A stretch of 64,000 nt of DNA, taken from assembly GCA_036872755.1 (NCBI GenBank), contig JAVHNS010000002.1, positions 2,480,001 to 2,544,000 on the forward strand, read 5' to 3'. The stretch comes from Orbilia blumenaviensis (taxonomy: Eukaryota; Ascomycota; Orbiliomycetes; Orbiliales; Orbiliaceae). The notes beneath the pieces were generated by a model. That model searched no databases and was not told where the DNA came from. It saw nothing but the letters and a program-made list of their open reading frames with translations. Below, one piece after another: positions 53,634 through 64,000 of the stretch (its first letter is position 1; the number at the start of each line of letters is the position of its first letter). The translations under genes and the position numbers were made by a program.

Positions 53634-54571
53634 CCTGCCCCTCCATTCTCTTTCTCATGTCTTCATTTCCCTTTTTTAACTCTGGTTGCTTCCATTTAGC
53701 GGTTCCTTATATCATGATACAGGGCTTATACCATTCCACCTACAGCGCATTTTTCCTACTTTCATATATTTTTTTATTATATATTTTCTATTGCGAGCGG
53801 TTTCTCACAATATCCTTGGGTTTTTTTAGTATACTCGGACACCCCGCGCTACATCCATTTTAATCGGCATGTTTCCTTTCAAACTTTTCCTCTTTTGTTC
53901 TCCCCTCATTTTCGTGTATGTGTATCATCCCGGGGCCATTCGGTCGGGCGGTTTCCTTTGTCGGGTTTCGGTGGGCTTTGATAGCATTTATCTACGGCGT
54001 TCTCTGAGGATACCTGTGCTTTATCCTGAATTCACTCTGTTGTCTCTATTTCCTTTTTTTTTTCTTTTCCTTTTTGTCTATTCTTTACCTTTATTACTAC
54101 CTTTCATATGTACATGTATGTAGACATCGGGAATTGTACATATCTTCACCTTTTCTTATTCTTTCTTAAGATCTTCTCCCCAATCACTAAGCTAAGCTAT
54201 ACGAAAGGCGCCTGAGTGGAGGGGGCAGGAAAGCTTCCCTTTATCGTGCGACGCATCCATTGTCGTCAAGCTAAGTCTAAGCTGGTTCGGGTGCGACCAA
54301 CAGCCGGATCTAATCGAGTCTGGGGAAGGCCGGCTGCCCCAGGTTCTGGTGTCTTGCCGAGGGCCTTGCTTTACCGTTCTTTCTGCATGCATGATATGAT
54401 ATCAGACCACACCCACACCATCCAACCACAGACCTTGCTTCCAACTCTTCCCTCATCTCTTCGGATCGATCATAACCTTCTTTTTTTTTTTTTAATTCTT
54501 TTTTACCCTTTTTTGTTTCTTTTAAGCTTTCTCACACCAGTCGAGGGGAACACAAGGCCGCAGCTGTAGCG
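53634..54571. other. intergenic spacer TRE-like / dioxygenase
   Basis: T-rich 3' flank of the TRE-like gene (53.64-54.18 kb), then the dioxygenase promoter with a 13-nt T run just upstream. No gene is seen. Confidence 0.5.
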
Positions 54572-56278
54572 ATGGCGTCGAGACGAACAGTCGCAATTGC
54601 GCGGTCTTTGTCCGCTGGGTTTGCTAGGTGAGTTTTTTTCTTATACTTGATCTATCTTTAAGCTTCCCGTCCCGGGTGTATACGGTATGGTACATGTGCT
54701 GGGGTTTCGACGAGGGGGGGGAAGGGAAATAAGAGGTCGAAGTAGATAGTAGATAGCTAACCATACTCTGCCTTTTTAGACGACAGATTATCTGCCAGCA
54801 CTCCCGCAATCCCTGGCTTCAAGCCATCCGGGCGATCTCCACCTCGCCCACCACAACCTCGCCGGCCTCTTCATCCCCCTCCACTCCATCCTCGTCATCC
54901 TCATCCGAAGCTTCCCAGCCGCCAACTCCATCCTCAATCATCAACAAAAAGCGAACTTTCAACGTCACCAAAGCCGACGCTCAACCCACTATCTCCAAAC
55001 ACCACAAGATCTCATTCGACGATAAAAAAATCTCAGTCCCATGGGAAGAAGGCAAGACGTCTACATTCCAGCATATCTGGCTACGGGACCACTGTCAATG
55101 TTCATCATGCATGCATCCGCAGACGAAGCAGCGGATGTTGGATACTTTCTCTTTACCGTTAAACATCCGACCTTCAAAGGTCGAACCGAACGATGATGGG
55201 CTTTTTGTGAAATGGCGTGGGGATCATGAGAGTCTTTACACTTGGGAATGGTTACACCGACACTCTTACGCTCCTCGGTTGGAGAAATATATTTCAGTGC
55301 AGAGGAAGTTATGGTCGACTAAGGATTTAGAAAGTGACATGCCGGTTGTTAAATACTCCGATGTCATGGAGTCTGACGCTGGCGTGGCGGAGTGGACGTC
55401 TAAGATCGAGATATATGGGTTTTGCTTCGTAGACGGCGTCCCCATCACACCTGAAGCTACGAAGGAAGTGGCGGAACGTATCGCCCACATCAGACATACG
55501 CACTACGGCGGTTTCTGGGACTTCACCGCAAACCTAGCGATGAATGACATGGCATATACAGATCTTGCGTTACCAGCGCACACGGACACGACGTATTTCA
55601 CCGAACCCTGCGGGTTACAAATGTTCCACCTCCTGGAATTCGACGGAAAGGGCGGGGAATCCCTGTTAGTCGACGGGTTCAGAGCAGCTAGGATTTTACG
55701 GGATGAAAAACCAGAGGCGTTTAGGACTTTATCCACGGTTAGGATTCCTACTCATGCGAGTGGGAATGAAGGGGTTAGTATCGAGCCTTACACGCCGTTT
55801 CCGGTGTTTAATCACCATCCTGTGACGGGGGAGTTGGTGCAGGTTAGGTGGAATAATGAGGATAGAGCTACTATGGATCGGTGGGGGGAGCCGGAGGAGG
55901 TGGAGAAGTTTTATCAAGCGATCTTTGAGTGGAATGAGGTGTTGAAGAGGGCGGACGGGGAGTTTAGGGAGCAGTTGGTGCCGGGGAGGGCGTTGAGTAT
56001 GTTATTTTATCCTTCCTCCTCTTTCTTCTTCTTCTTGTATGAGGTTTTGTGATGGCTAATGGGTGAGGGTTAGTTTTTGACAACTGGAGGGTCTTGCATG
56101 GGAGAGGTTCCTTTACAGGGCATAGAAGGCTTTGTGGAGCTTACAGTAAGTTGGCCTGTAGCTGTCAATTGGATATAAAGTGCATAGACTGACTGGGGAT
56201 ATAGTTTCCCGCGATGACTTCCATTCGAGGCTGCGGCTGACTAACTACGGGAGGAAGGAGATTCTGATGGGATTGTAA
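54572..56278 (+). CDS. trimethyllysine / gamma-butyrobetaine dioxygenase, mitochondrial
   Basis: Exons 54572-54627, 54780-55996, 56074-56145, 56205-56278; 472 residues. A presequence-like start (MASRRTVAIARSLSAGFARR) precedes a Ser/Pro linker. Then comes the small zinc-binding domain (HIWLRDHCQCSSCMHPQTKQR) and the 2-oxoglutarate/Fe(II) double-stranded beta-helix: HTHYGGFWDF, LPAHTDTTYF (HxD iron ligands), LLEFDGKGGESLLVDGF, and IFDNWRVLHGRGSFTG (distal His) plus RRLCGAYISRDDF. The family makes carnitine: TMLD hydroxylates trimethyllysine, and GBBD converts gamma-butyrobetaine. Sequence alone does not tell me which; the mitochondrial presequence and GAYISRDDFHSR end lean to TMLD. Joins restore GFARRQII, LIFDNWRV and GAYISRDD. 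Confidence 0.9.
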
Positions 56279-56979
56279 ATAACCTCGGTATCAGTTGGAC
56301 TACAAGTCTTTATACTCGGTCTGTCGATATTATCATGCTGGTACTCTCGGCTTGGACATGTTGGAGGGGGCTGTACAGAAGCTAGAGCTCGAGCTTTGAT
56401 ACCAGCGCTAATTACATATTACCTACCTAAACCCTTCCCTTCTAAATTTTAAAAAATAAAAAATAAAAAGTAAATAAATTACGATTCCACCAATACTCAT
56501 AATTACTATTTACTACCGCATTCGTAAAAAAAAAAAGCTGAACCCGCGTCGTGAAGTTTCGTCTTTGGCTCTGGAGATAGAACATGGTATGATATATGAT
56601 ACATGAGAGGAGGACGTGGTGGTGGTTGCTAAGTGTGTGTTGTTCACACCCTCCAAATCTCTTTGTTTACCAAACATGGACGTGCTTGCTCTCTTTCGAA
56701 ACCTCAACCTCCAACCGTTATCTTTCTTCCTGCTTGCTTAACGTCTTCTCCACACCCTACCATCCTCGCCAGCATCACCAGCATCGGGTACTGTCACGTG
56801 ATACACTAGTTTTTTGCATCTAGCATTCAATAGCATATAGCATCTACGACCGATACTGCTTCACCATAATCTCCCCGTTTTGAAGGACCAGCAGGACAGG
56901 AGAAGACCCGGGTCAGGGAGCTAAGCAGGATCCACCAACCGAATAGCTCACCCACTCCGCCCATAAAGCTTCGTGCGCT
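56279..56979. other. NDC80 promoter and dioxygenase 3' flank
   Basis: About 700 bp with ACCTACCTAA at 56421, an A-rich stretch (56451-56475) and a GTCACGTGAT site at 56793. No gene is seen. Confidence 0.55.
56793..56802. promoter_or_regulatory. GTCACGTGAT site (Cbf1/CDEI-like E-box) before NDC80
   Basis: A CACGTG core in the RTCACRTG context bound by Cbf1-type bHLH proteins in yeasts, 185 bp before the NDC80 ATG. It is a single site, so functional relevance is uncertain. Confidence 0.4.
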
Positions 56980-59386
56980 ATGTCGCAAGACACAAACCTG
57001 TTCAGCGCCTTTAAGCGCCCTAGAGAGGTATGCCCTCTCTCTCTCTTTCTTTTTATCATATATTGCTATTCATCCTTATCGCCATTATAACCAATAGTCA
57101 TAATAATAATAACTAACAAGTGATTTTATTTAATTGATTTTTTTTTTTATAGACGCTTTCCGGCATGACCGGTCTATCTGCCATCCCCCAACCGACATCC
57201 GCGCTGAAACGATCAGCTTCAAACCAAGGTCTTCAGCAGGGCGGCCGTCCATCCGCCCCCAATTTTCGACATTCCATGCTCCCCGCGCGCTCCGGCGGTA
57301 GTCTCGCCGGTAACCTCCTCGACATGGGCGCGCAAGCCAGTAACCGTCGCGAATCCCGTATCGGCGGACTAGGTGGCGGCGGCGGCGGCGGCTTCAACAT
57401 CCCATCCTCACGTAAATCCTACGCACCGACATCATCAACCCCTCAAATGATGGACCAACGAAGGAGCAGCATGTACTCGCGTCCATCAGTCGGAGCCAAC
57501 GCCGGCGGTGCGGGAGGAGGAGGAACCTTCTTCGGCACATCAGGATCCAGCGCCATCGCGGGAGCTGGATCGGGAAAAATCACAGACCCACGCCCGCTAC
57601 GAGATCCAAATTTTCGAAATAAAATGGCCCATGAGATACAGGAGTATCTGCTACGTTATAATTTCGAACTTGAAACGAAACATAACCTAGGACCTAAGGC
57701 GTTGAGCTCCCCCATGCAGAAGGATTTTACTACGATCTTTCAGTGGTTGTATCATAGACTTGATCCGAATTTTAAGTTTTCGTTAAAGGGGGTTGAGACG
57801 GAGGTTATGCCGTTGCTGAGGGGGATTAAATACCCTTATCTTGGGAATATTACAAAGGCGCAGTTGGGGGCTGTCGGTGGGGCTAATAATTGGCCTACGT
57901 ACTTGGGATTGTTGCATTGGATGGTACAGCTCGCTCAGGCTTTGGATAATTTTGATACAGGGCATTATGATGATGCTATGGAGCAGCAGAATTTGGATAT
58001 GGGAACCTCGAAGGTCGGGTATAGATACCTTTCGCAGTGTTATACGACATGGTTGAATGATGAGGATGATTTTACGCCGTTTAAGAATGAGATGGTTGAG
58101 GAGTTTGAGAGTAGAAGCGCGCAGGATCAGGAGAGTTTGGGTGGGTTGCAGGCGGATTATGATCAGCTCGTACACGCTATTTCTGAGCTGGAGGATGAAA
58201 GTGGGAAATCACCGTTGGATAGGTTGAAGAGTGAGGGGGAGACGCTGAGGAATGATCAGGATAAATTTAGGAAGTTTATAGATCACCAGCGGGAGAAGAT
58301 GGGGCATATCAAAGCTGTGAACGCGGCGTTGAGGGATGAAGGTGAAGCTGCCAGACAGGAGATTGGGAAGCTGGAGGCTGAGAAGGCGGAGTTGCAGCAG
58401 GCTGTTGATAGGCAGGGGCTTTCGACGGCGGATATTGATAGGATGAATACTGAGAGGGAGAAGTTGATTAAGGGACTTGAAGGGGTGGAGGTTAAGCTTG
58501 ATGAAGCTAATGGGGTTGCGGCTGGGAGGGAGGCGGAGGCGTTGAAGAAGTTGGAACTGTTGGAGCATGCAGTTAAGAGGTATAATGAGCTTGGGTATAA
58601 AATCGGGGTCACGTTGTCTTCAAACGGCGGGCAAAGTTGTGAGATCGATATCATACCGCTTACGAAAGCTGCGCAGTCTGCGCCCGAGGGCAGCAGTGGG
58701 GATGATGAACGGCTGCTGTATGATGTCGGGGTTGGGTATAATCCTCGACAGGTGCTGACGTTGGACCTGAGACACGAGGTGAAGCCGACGCTGAATAATT
58801 TTAGAAATGAGATCGCGACGAGGATACATAGTGCGCAGGATGTTAGTATTGAGAATCAGGATAGGTTGGATAATATACAGGAGACGCTTAAGGATAAGGC
58901 GGAGGAATTGGAGACACTTGAGGCGAAGCTTTCGGCGGTTAATGATGAGTATAGTGAGATCAAGGAAGTGAGTTTTTTTTTTTTTTTTCTTCTCTTCTTT
59001 CTTTTTATTCTACATCAAAAATGGCTCTTGAGGATGCTAATTATTATTGTTTTTTTTAGACCTCAGCTACGGAAACATCAGCCTCGAACGCTGAAATCGA
59101 GAAGCTAGAGCGCGAACTCCAGTCCATGAGGATTAACGCCCAGAGCGGGCTGCTAGCGTTGGAACAGCGGCTCCAGTCTGTGAACATCGAGTATGACCAA
59201 CTTGCGCATGGTGCCCATGTGCTACGGGAGTTTTACCACGCAGAGATTGAGAAGATGTTACAGACGATCATCAATCTGAAGATGCATATCCAGGGGTCAT
59301 TGGCCTCGTGGGATTCCGAGACTTTGGAAGAGCTGGAGACCTACAGGGAGAGTTTGGATAAGAAGTTGAGCAGGTTGAGGATATAA
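56980..59386 (+). CDS. NDC80: Ndc80/Hec1 kinetochore protein
   Basis: Exons 56980-57027, 57153-58967, 59060-59386; 729 residues. The short first exon MSQDTNLFSAFKRPRE joins TLSGMTGLSAIPQPTSALK. The basic, Ser/Gly-rich N-terminal tail (to about 145) would be the Aurora-B-regulated microtubule-binding tail. The calponin-homology domain follows: DPRPLRDPNFRNKMAHEIQ, DFTTIFQWLYHRLDPNFKF, MPLLRGIKYPYLGNITKAQL, WPTYLGLLHWMVQLAQ. A long coiled coil then runs to the end (SKIQ-like heptads, ending ESLDKKLSRLRI). With Nuf2, Spc24 and Spc25 it forms the main kinetochore-microtubule coupler. A poly-Gly run (GGLGGGGGGGF) sits in the tail. The introns have good GTATGC/GTGAGT donors and T-rich acceptors. 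Confidence 0.96.
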
Positions 59387-60207
59387 GAGGCTTCCATTTT
59401 TTAAAAACTAAATCTATGGGAGAGAGGGCGCTGGTTATGTTTCTTCCTCTGATTGTTATTCTTTACAAAAGGTTGAAGACCGCTCTCTTCCTGTTCGCTC
59501 TCTTTCTTTCTTTCTTTTCTCTTTCTTTTCCCTTTCTTTTCTTCCCTTCTTACTTATTTGCCACCCGCCGAACTTTTTGGTTTTTTTGTATTTCCTGTCT
59601 GTGAATATTTACGGGCGAGTGGTGTATAAGGCCTGCCTGATAGAAACTTATTATTCTATCCAGCTAATTTGGGGGGACCTAGGTTCTGTTCTATTCTGTT
59701 CTTCCCATTCTTGTCATCTACGATATAGCGACGATACATTTGGCGTTCTTTTTATGGTGGATGGGATGATTAATGAATTCTTGATTTCTCGGTTCATGAA
59801 CGGTTTTAATTAATTAACTCGGCTATTCTCATGAGCTCTCTCTCCCACAGGCAAAGCTTGCGCGCATATATATATACCCCGCGATAGAAGCCTGACCTAC
59901 CCCCCTGGAGGGAGGGGAGCTACCCTTAGTCAACGTTACCCCAACCCCATATTTCCCCCCCGATTTTTCTGGTCTGGACTTCCCATCCTCACTTTCTGTT
60001 CCCCTTCGCTTTCCTTCCTAATCCACCGATACCCGTCGCCCGCCGCCCGCCGTCTTTTTACGCACAACGCCATAGTTTTGCATATTCTTTTTACTATTTG
60101 TTCGCGGTTCTATTAATTGCGAATTCTACCATATTTGCGACGCCTTTTTTTTTTGGAATTGGGTTGTTTTTTCTTCTATTTATAATATTATAAGAAGAAG
60201 CCTAGGG
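59387..60207. other. intergenic spacer NDC80 / DUF1749 gene
   Basis: T-rich, with TTTC iterations (59500-59550) and no gene. The last 350 bp are presumably the DUF1749 gene promoter. Confidence 0.5.
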
Positions 60208-61761
60208 ATGGATGCAATAGAGTCGCGACCGACGTTTGTGCCAACTAGCTACCCTGGTATCTTGCATCATTATGTCAGTGGAAACTCCCTTTTCTCCTTC
60301 GCTAGCAAACCTCCCTTTTTCCCTCCTTCCCCCTCCCCTCGTGTGGGCCTTTTTGGTTTTTTGCCCCTCGGTTTAAAGGCAAGGCAAAGGCAAGGATTTG
60401 GTTTTACCTAATGATTACGGCTTTTGTATCTGCGGGGAATTCGACCGGTCTAACAATGCGCCTTATATACGAAATACCTTTATAACTAAATTATTTTCTT
60501 CACTATTACCTATTGGGTTAAATTGCTTACTTATATATTTATTTATATACTTTTTTATTTTTAAAATGGGTTTAGACAAAAGAATTAACAGCCTTCGAAT
60601 TCGATTCGCCGGTGTTGAGGAGCCGAGATGGGAAGCCGAATACGCTGTTGTTTATCGGTGGGCTTGGGGATAACCTTTTGACGGTGCCGTATGTCAGTGC
60701 GCTTGTTAGGTACGTGTTATCTATTCTCTTTCTATGTTCTTCCTGTTATGTTTGGGGAGGGGAGGGGGGGGGGGTTTAAAGAATTCGATGATTTGAGGGC
60801 TTTGGCGATTGACTTTTTTTTTGATTTGGCGATATATAGGACCGGATGGTCAGTTGTTCAGGTTGTGATATCGTCGACGGCGAGCGGATGGGGTATGTAT
60901 GCTCTGTTCCAGCTGAATATCCACAGCTATGAATATGTATGACTGACTGATCATATATATCTTACATTTTCTCATTGTTAAAAAATAAAATCAGGAACGG
61001 GCAACTTAACCCGCGACGCCAAAGAACTAGCCATCTGCATCTCCTACTTCAAAATCCACCTCTCCCGACCCCGCGTCGTCCTCCTCGGCCACTCCACCGG
61101 CTGTCAGGACATAATGCACTACCTCTGCCGTCTCGAAGTCTCACAGCAAGCGCACGGCCAACTCGACGGCGCGATTCTCCAAGCCCCCGTCAGTGACCGC
61201 GAAGCCATGGCTGTGATGATGGGACAGGATACCTACGACCGTAGCTGGAAGCACGCGCAGAAGCTCATAAAATCCGGTCGTGGGGGGGAAATAATGCCCG
61301 CACGGATCACGAGGGAAGTGTTCGAAGCGCCTTGTTCGGCGAATAGATGGTATTCGCTCACGTCGCCTAATATGGATGGGGAGGATGATTTTTTCAGCTC
61401 TGATATCGGTGAGGAGATGTTGGAGGGTACCTTCGGAGGGATCACGCCGGCTGGAACTCCGCTTTTGATCGTTTACAGTGGGGATGATGAGTTCGTGCCG
61501 CAGAGGGTTGATAAGGTTGGCTTGGTGGAGAGGTGGGTTAGGGTCTGTGTGAGGATGGGGGTTAATGTTGATGTGGGCAACAGTGGGGTTGTGGAGAAGG
61601 CGACGCATAATTTTGCGAAGTGTGAGAGTTCGGTTTTTGAGGAGTTTTTGGGGAGGGTTGTGAGGTTTTTGAAGACGTTGGAAGGAGGGGGTGATGAGAG
61701 GGCTTCGGAGGGGAAGAAGGAGAAGGAGAAGGCCGGTGGGGGGTTGATGAGTAAAGTGTAG
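60208..61761 (+). CDS. DUF1749 alpha/beta-hydrolase (SidJ/UPF0613 family)
   Basis: Exons 60208-60273, 60576-60709, 60840-60892, 60995-61761; 339 residues. The spliced start PTSYPGILHHYTKELTAFEF is the family's N-terminus. Then come NTLLFIGGLGDNLLTVPYV, SVVQVVISSTASGWG and TGNLTRDAKELAICISYF. The nucleophile elbow is LLGHSTGCQDIMHYL (catalytic Ser), followed by DGAILQAPVSDREA; LLIVYSGDDEFVP is the likely acid region and ATHNFAKC the likely His loop. Aspergillus fumigatus SidJ of this family hydrolyses fusarinine C in intracellular siderophore breakdown; most members are uncharacterised, so the substrate is an inference. No siderophore genes flank it. The first intron (302 nt) has a GTCAGT donor; the join TAT/ACA is the only one restoring the family sequence in frame. 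Confidence 0.9.
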
Positions 61762-62531
61762 CTGTTGTTGCTACCTACCTACATAGCTTACTTCCATAAT
61801 GTATGTGATTTATGGAGGATGTAAAAGAGAGGGGGGGGGGGTATGGTATGGGGCGTTTTTAGATGTATATTTCTTGGATGGAAGGGTCGGGTTTTCTTTC
61901 TTCTGGTGCGATTATTCGGTTTTTTTTTTATGGCTGGTATATACTTGACTTGAGTACATATATATAGTGACGATACATCGATCCAGTAGATAACATTCGA
62001 AGCTAATTGTCATGCATACACCGATATCATAGTTAACGTCTTTAGTGATCAAGGTAGTTTTGGACAATAATCTAATATACGAAAGACCTTTGAGACGAAA
62101 TGTTATGTATAACAACAGACTATGAGCGGACGCCGTTAATATACACAAATAATATTCAAAAAAATTCATGAAACGAAGGTGGTATTAAAACGATAATAAG
62201 TCGGTACGGAATCACAATTATTGACCTCCTCTTGTGAAAGATTTCTCAATGTGTGTGTGTGTGACAGAAGGACAGGCAGTATCGGTAGAAACGGTAGCTA
62301 TAGGAGTGAAAAGTAGATGCCAGTAAAACGAAGTAGAGAGAAAACGTGCACATACAGCCCAACCTTTTTCTTTCCTTTTGTAGTTCTTAAAAAGACAAAA
62401 AGGAGAAAACATTCCACCCAGGCACTATATTCCTTCCCTTTCCAGCCTTTTCCCAGAGTTTCGACGGCTCATGGCTTGCTCGCTTGTTGTCAAGTTAGTT
62501 ATTGAATAACGGATGGACAGAAGGACGAGCG

Positions 62532-62570
<39 letters not shown>

Positions 62571-63293
62571 CCTGGCTGTGATGAAACTATGACATATGAT
62601 AAATAGTAGTAATAATAATAGTAGTAGTAGTAGTGATGATAATAAACAAGAAGTATTTCTATTTCCTCCGATTAAAGTTTGAACCCTGTGCATTTTGTGT
62701 GGCTGACCCTTTGTAAAAACGCAGATAAAAAAAAGCGACGAGTGAAAAAAACGAGGCTGAAGACTTATAAAAGACAATATAAGGAAAAAAGAGCTCGAGA
62801 TGTCGAGTGTGCAGGAGGCTAAAAATAATGAATGCTCCATGCTTTGAGTTGGTAGGCGCGAAAAAAGAGCAAGAAAGCAAAAAAAAAAAAAAAAGAGATT
62901 CGAGTTTTTCCAGTCAATTGTTGGACGAATCATTTCGTGTGACGTCGGCGAGAGGGCATGCATGATAGCCCTTTTTCGGCATGGGAGTTTTGCTGCATCT
63001 TTTTAGTCGAAAAGCAAATAGAAAGAATGGACGATGGGATATCATTTTGGTGGAAACCTTGAAAGCCGAACTCCGGAGATACTTATAAAGCATTTAAGAA
63101 AAAAATAACTTGGCGGTTGTGGTTGTGAAGCCGGTTGCGGCGGCGGCGGAGTAGTTGTGATTGTGATATGTAGCAGTCGTTGGGATGAGAGGGTTAATCA
63201 TCATCATCATAATCGCGTGTCAGTTGCGTGGTAGTGAACGAGGTTGGATAGATGATCAAAAAAAATCCTTCTTTTTTCTTTCCTTCGTATGGT
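61762..63293. other. convergent intergenic region DUF1749 / RHO2
   Basis: 1.5 kb with no recognisable gene. It contains CTACCTACCT at 61771, a G run near 61831, a GT run at about 62251-62263, a 34-nt A tract at 62535-62568, a GTA/ATA triplet run (62605-62645) and a shorter A run near 62880-62894. Confidence 0.55.
62535..62568. repeat. poly(A) tract, 34 nt
   Basis: Uninterrupted A run in the RHO2 3' flank. Confidence 0.9.
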
Positions 63294-63986
63294 TTATAGA
63301 AGCACGCAACAGCCGCTGCTGCCCTTCGTCTCAAAGTTCGTTAACATGGCGGCTCGTGTGGCAGCTTCGAATACATCGTCGACACCTTCACCGTTCTTCG
63401 CGCTGCATTCCATGTACTTCCGGGCACCGCATTGTTTGGCGACGTTTTCAGCGTAGCTCGGCTGCACGAATTTCAGGCTCTTCTTGCGCATTTCCTCCTT
63501 GGCGACAGGGTCGTCTCGGAGATCTTTCTTAAGGCCTACGACGATGATGGGGACGTCGGGGCAGCGTTCGTGGGCTTCTTCTATCCACTATGGGTCGAAG
63601 GCAATTTAGTCAAGTGGACTTGAAGATACGCCTTTTAAGTCATTATATTTAAGCCTTACCTTTTCTTTGACGTTTTCTAGAGATTCGGGCTCATTTACGG
63701 CGTACCCGATTAGGATGACATGTGCTTTGGCATATGCAAGAGGCCGTAGTCTCTGTCCAGCAGATTAATTTGTTAGACAAAAGGTTAGATACTCGAGATT
63801 CGCGAGAGGGAATACTACCTCATAGTCTTCTTGACCAGCAGTATCCCATAATGCTAACTGCACAGACTTGCCGTCAACCTAGAAATGCCACCTGTTAGAT
63901 AAATATTCTTGAGGAATTATATTTAAAGGAAGACATACTCGGCAGTCTGTGACATAGTTTTCGAATACAGTTGGAATCTGGATGAC
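63294..63986 (-). CDS. RHO2: Rho2-type small GTPase, 5' part outside the window
   Basis: Visible exons on the minus strand: 63986-63939, 63878-63819, 63752-63660, 63587-63294; 165 codons counting the stop. The P-loop exon(s) lie beyond the right edge. The sequence reads [12 protein letters not shown] (effector loop), [20 protein letters not shown] (switch II, DTAGQ), [43 protein letters not shown] (NKxD-type GLKKD), [19 protein letters not shown] (SAK), and a C-terminal CAAX box GCCVLL. VTDCRVDGKSVQ and RCPDVPI distinguish Rho2 from Rho1 and Rho3. The CVLL end predicts geranylgeranylation, with a neighbouring Cys available for palmitoylation. Rho2 acts at the plasma membrane on alpha-glucan synthesis and the cell-integrity MAP kinase pathway in fission yeast. 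All visible exon joins are phase 0. Confidence 0.94.
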
Positions 63987-64000
63987 CTGCCATTAGTATC

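Overview
The window is nuclear DNA of a filamentous ascomycete (Pezizomycotina). Genes have short introns (mostly 55-110 nt, a few of 200-480 nt) with GTRNGT donors, CTAAC-type branch points and YAG acceptors. The gene set is typical of such fungi: SWC3, RIF1, a DUF1749 esterase, RTC5, RHO2 and a TRE1/TRE2-type protein. Long microsatellite-rich gene-free stretches might fit an early-diverging class such as Orbiliomycetes, but the class assignment is only a guess. I see no transposon, tRNA, rRNA or prokaryotic feature.

Layout. 0.6-1.6 kb: CmcJ/AsaB-like oxidoreductase (+). 2.3-5.2 kb: SWC3 protein whose best model ends in a GATA zinc finger (-). 6.8-12.3 kb: RIF1 (+) with both PP1-docking motifs. 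13.7-14.6 kb: TUM1-type sulfurtransferase (+). 15.5-19.3 kb: kinesin-5 (-) with a repeat-bearing leader. 20.9-23.0 kb: mitochondrial tyrosyl-tRNA synthetase (+). 23.5-26.3 kb: ubiquitin-specific protease with an AT-hook (-). 26.3-32.7 kb: a 6.4-kb gene-free block full of simple repeats. 32.7-33.6 kb: ER FKBP ending in KDEL (+). 33.8-35.0 kb: mitochondrial membrane protein (-). 35.6-38.9 kb: NBS1 (+). 39.3-40.2 kb: small mitochondrial coiled-coil protein (-). 41.2-43.6 kb: RTC5, TLDc domain (+). 44.1-44.5 kb: 67-residue protein with a 12-nt first coding exon (-). 45.9-48.3 kb: kynurenine 3-monooxygenase (-). 50.3-53.6 kb: catalytically degenerate M28 protein with a PPxY motif (+). 54.6-56.3 kb: trimethyllysine/gamma-butyrobetaine dioxygenase (+). 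57.0-59.4 kb: NDC80 (+). 60.2-61.8 kb: DUF1749 hydrolase (+). 63.3-64.0 kb: 3' part of RHO2 (-), running off the window.

Themes. Several neighbours serve chromosome biology: SWC3 (H2A.Z loading), RIF1 (origin and telomere control), kinesin-5 and NDC80 (mitosis), NBS1 (MRN complex, Tel1 activation). G1/S-type promoter motifs (ACGCGT, TTTCGCGCC) lie in two of their divergent promoters. Another group is mitochondrial: MSY1, the dioxygenase, KMO, the membrane protein and the coiled-coil protein. There is no operon logic; most neighbours are divergent or convergent pairs. Every multi-exon model below keeps frame across its joins, and all complete models sum to whole codons. They rest on splice signals and family resemblance, not on transcripts.
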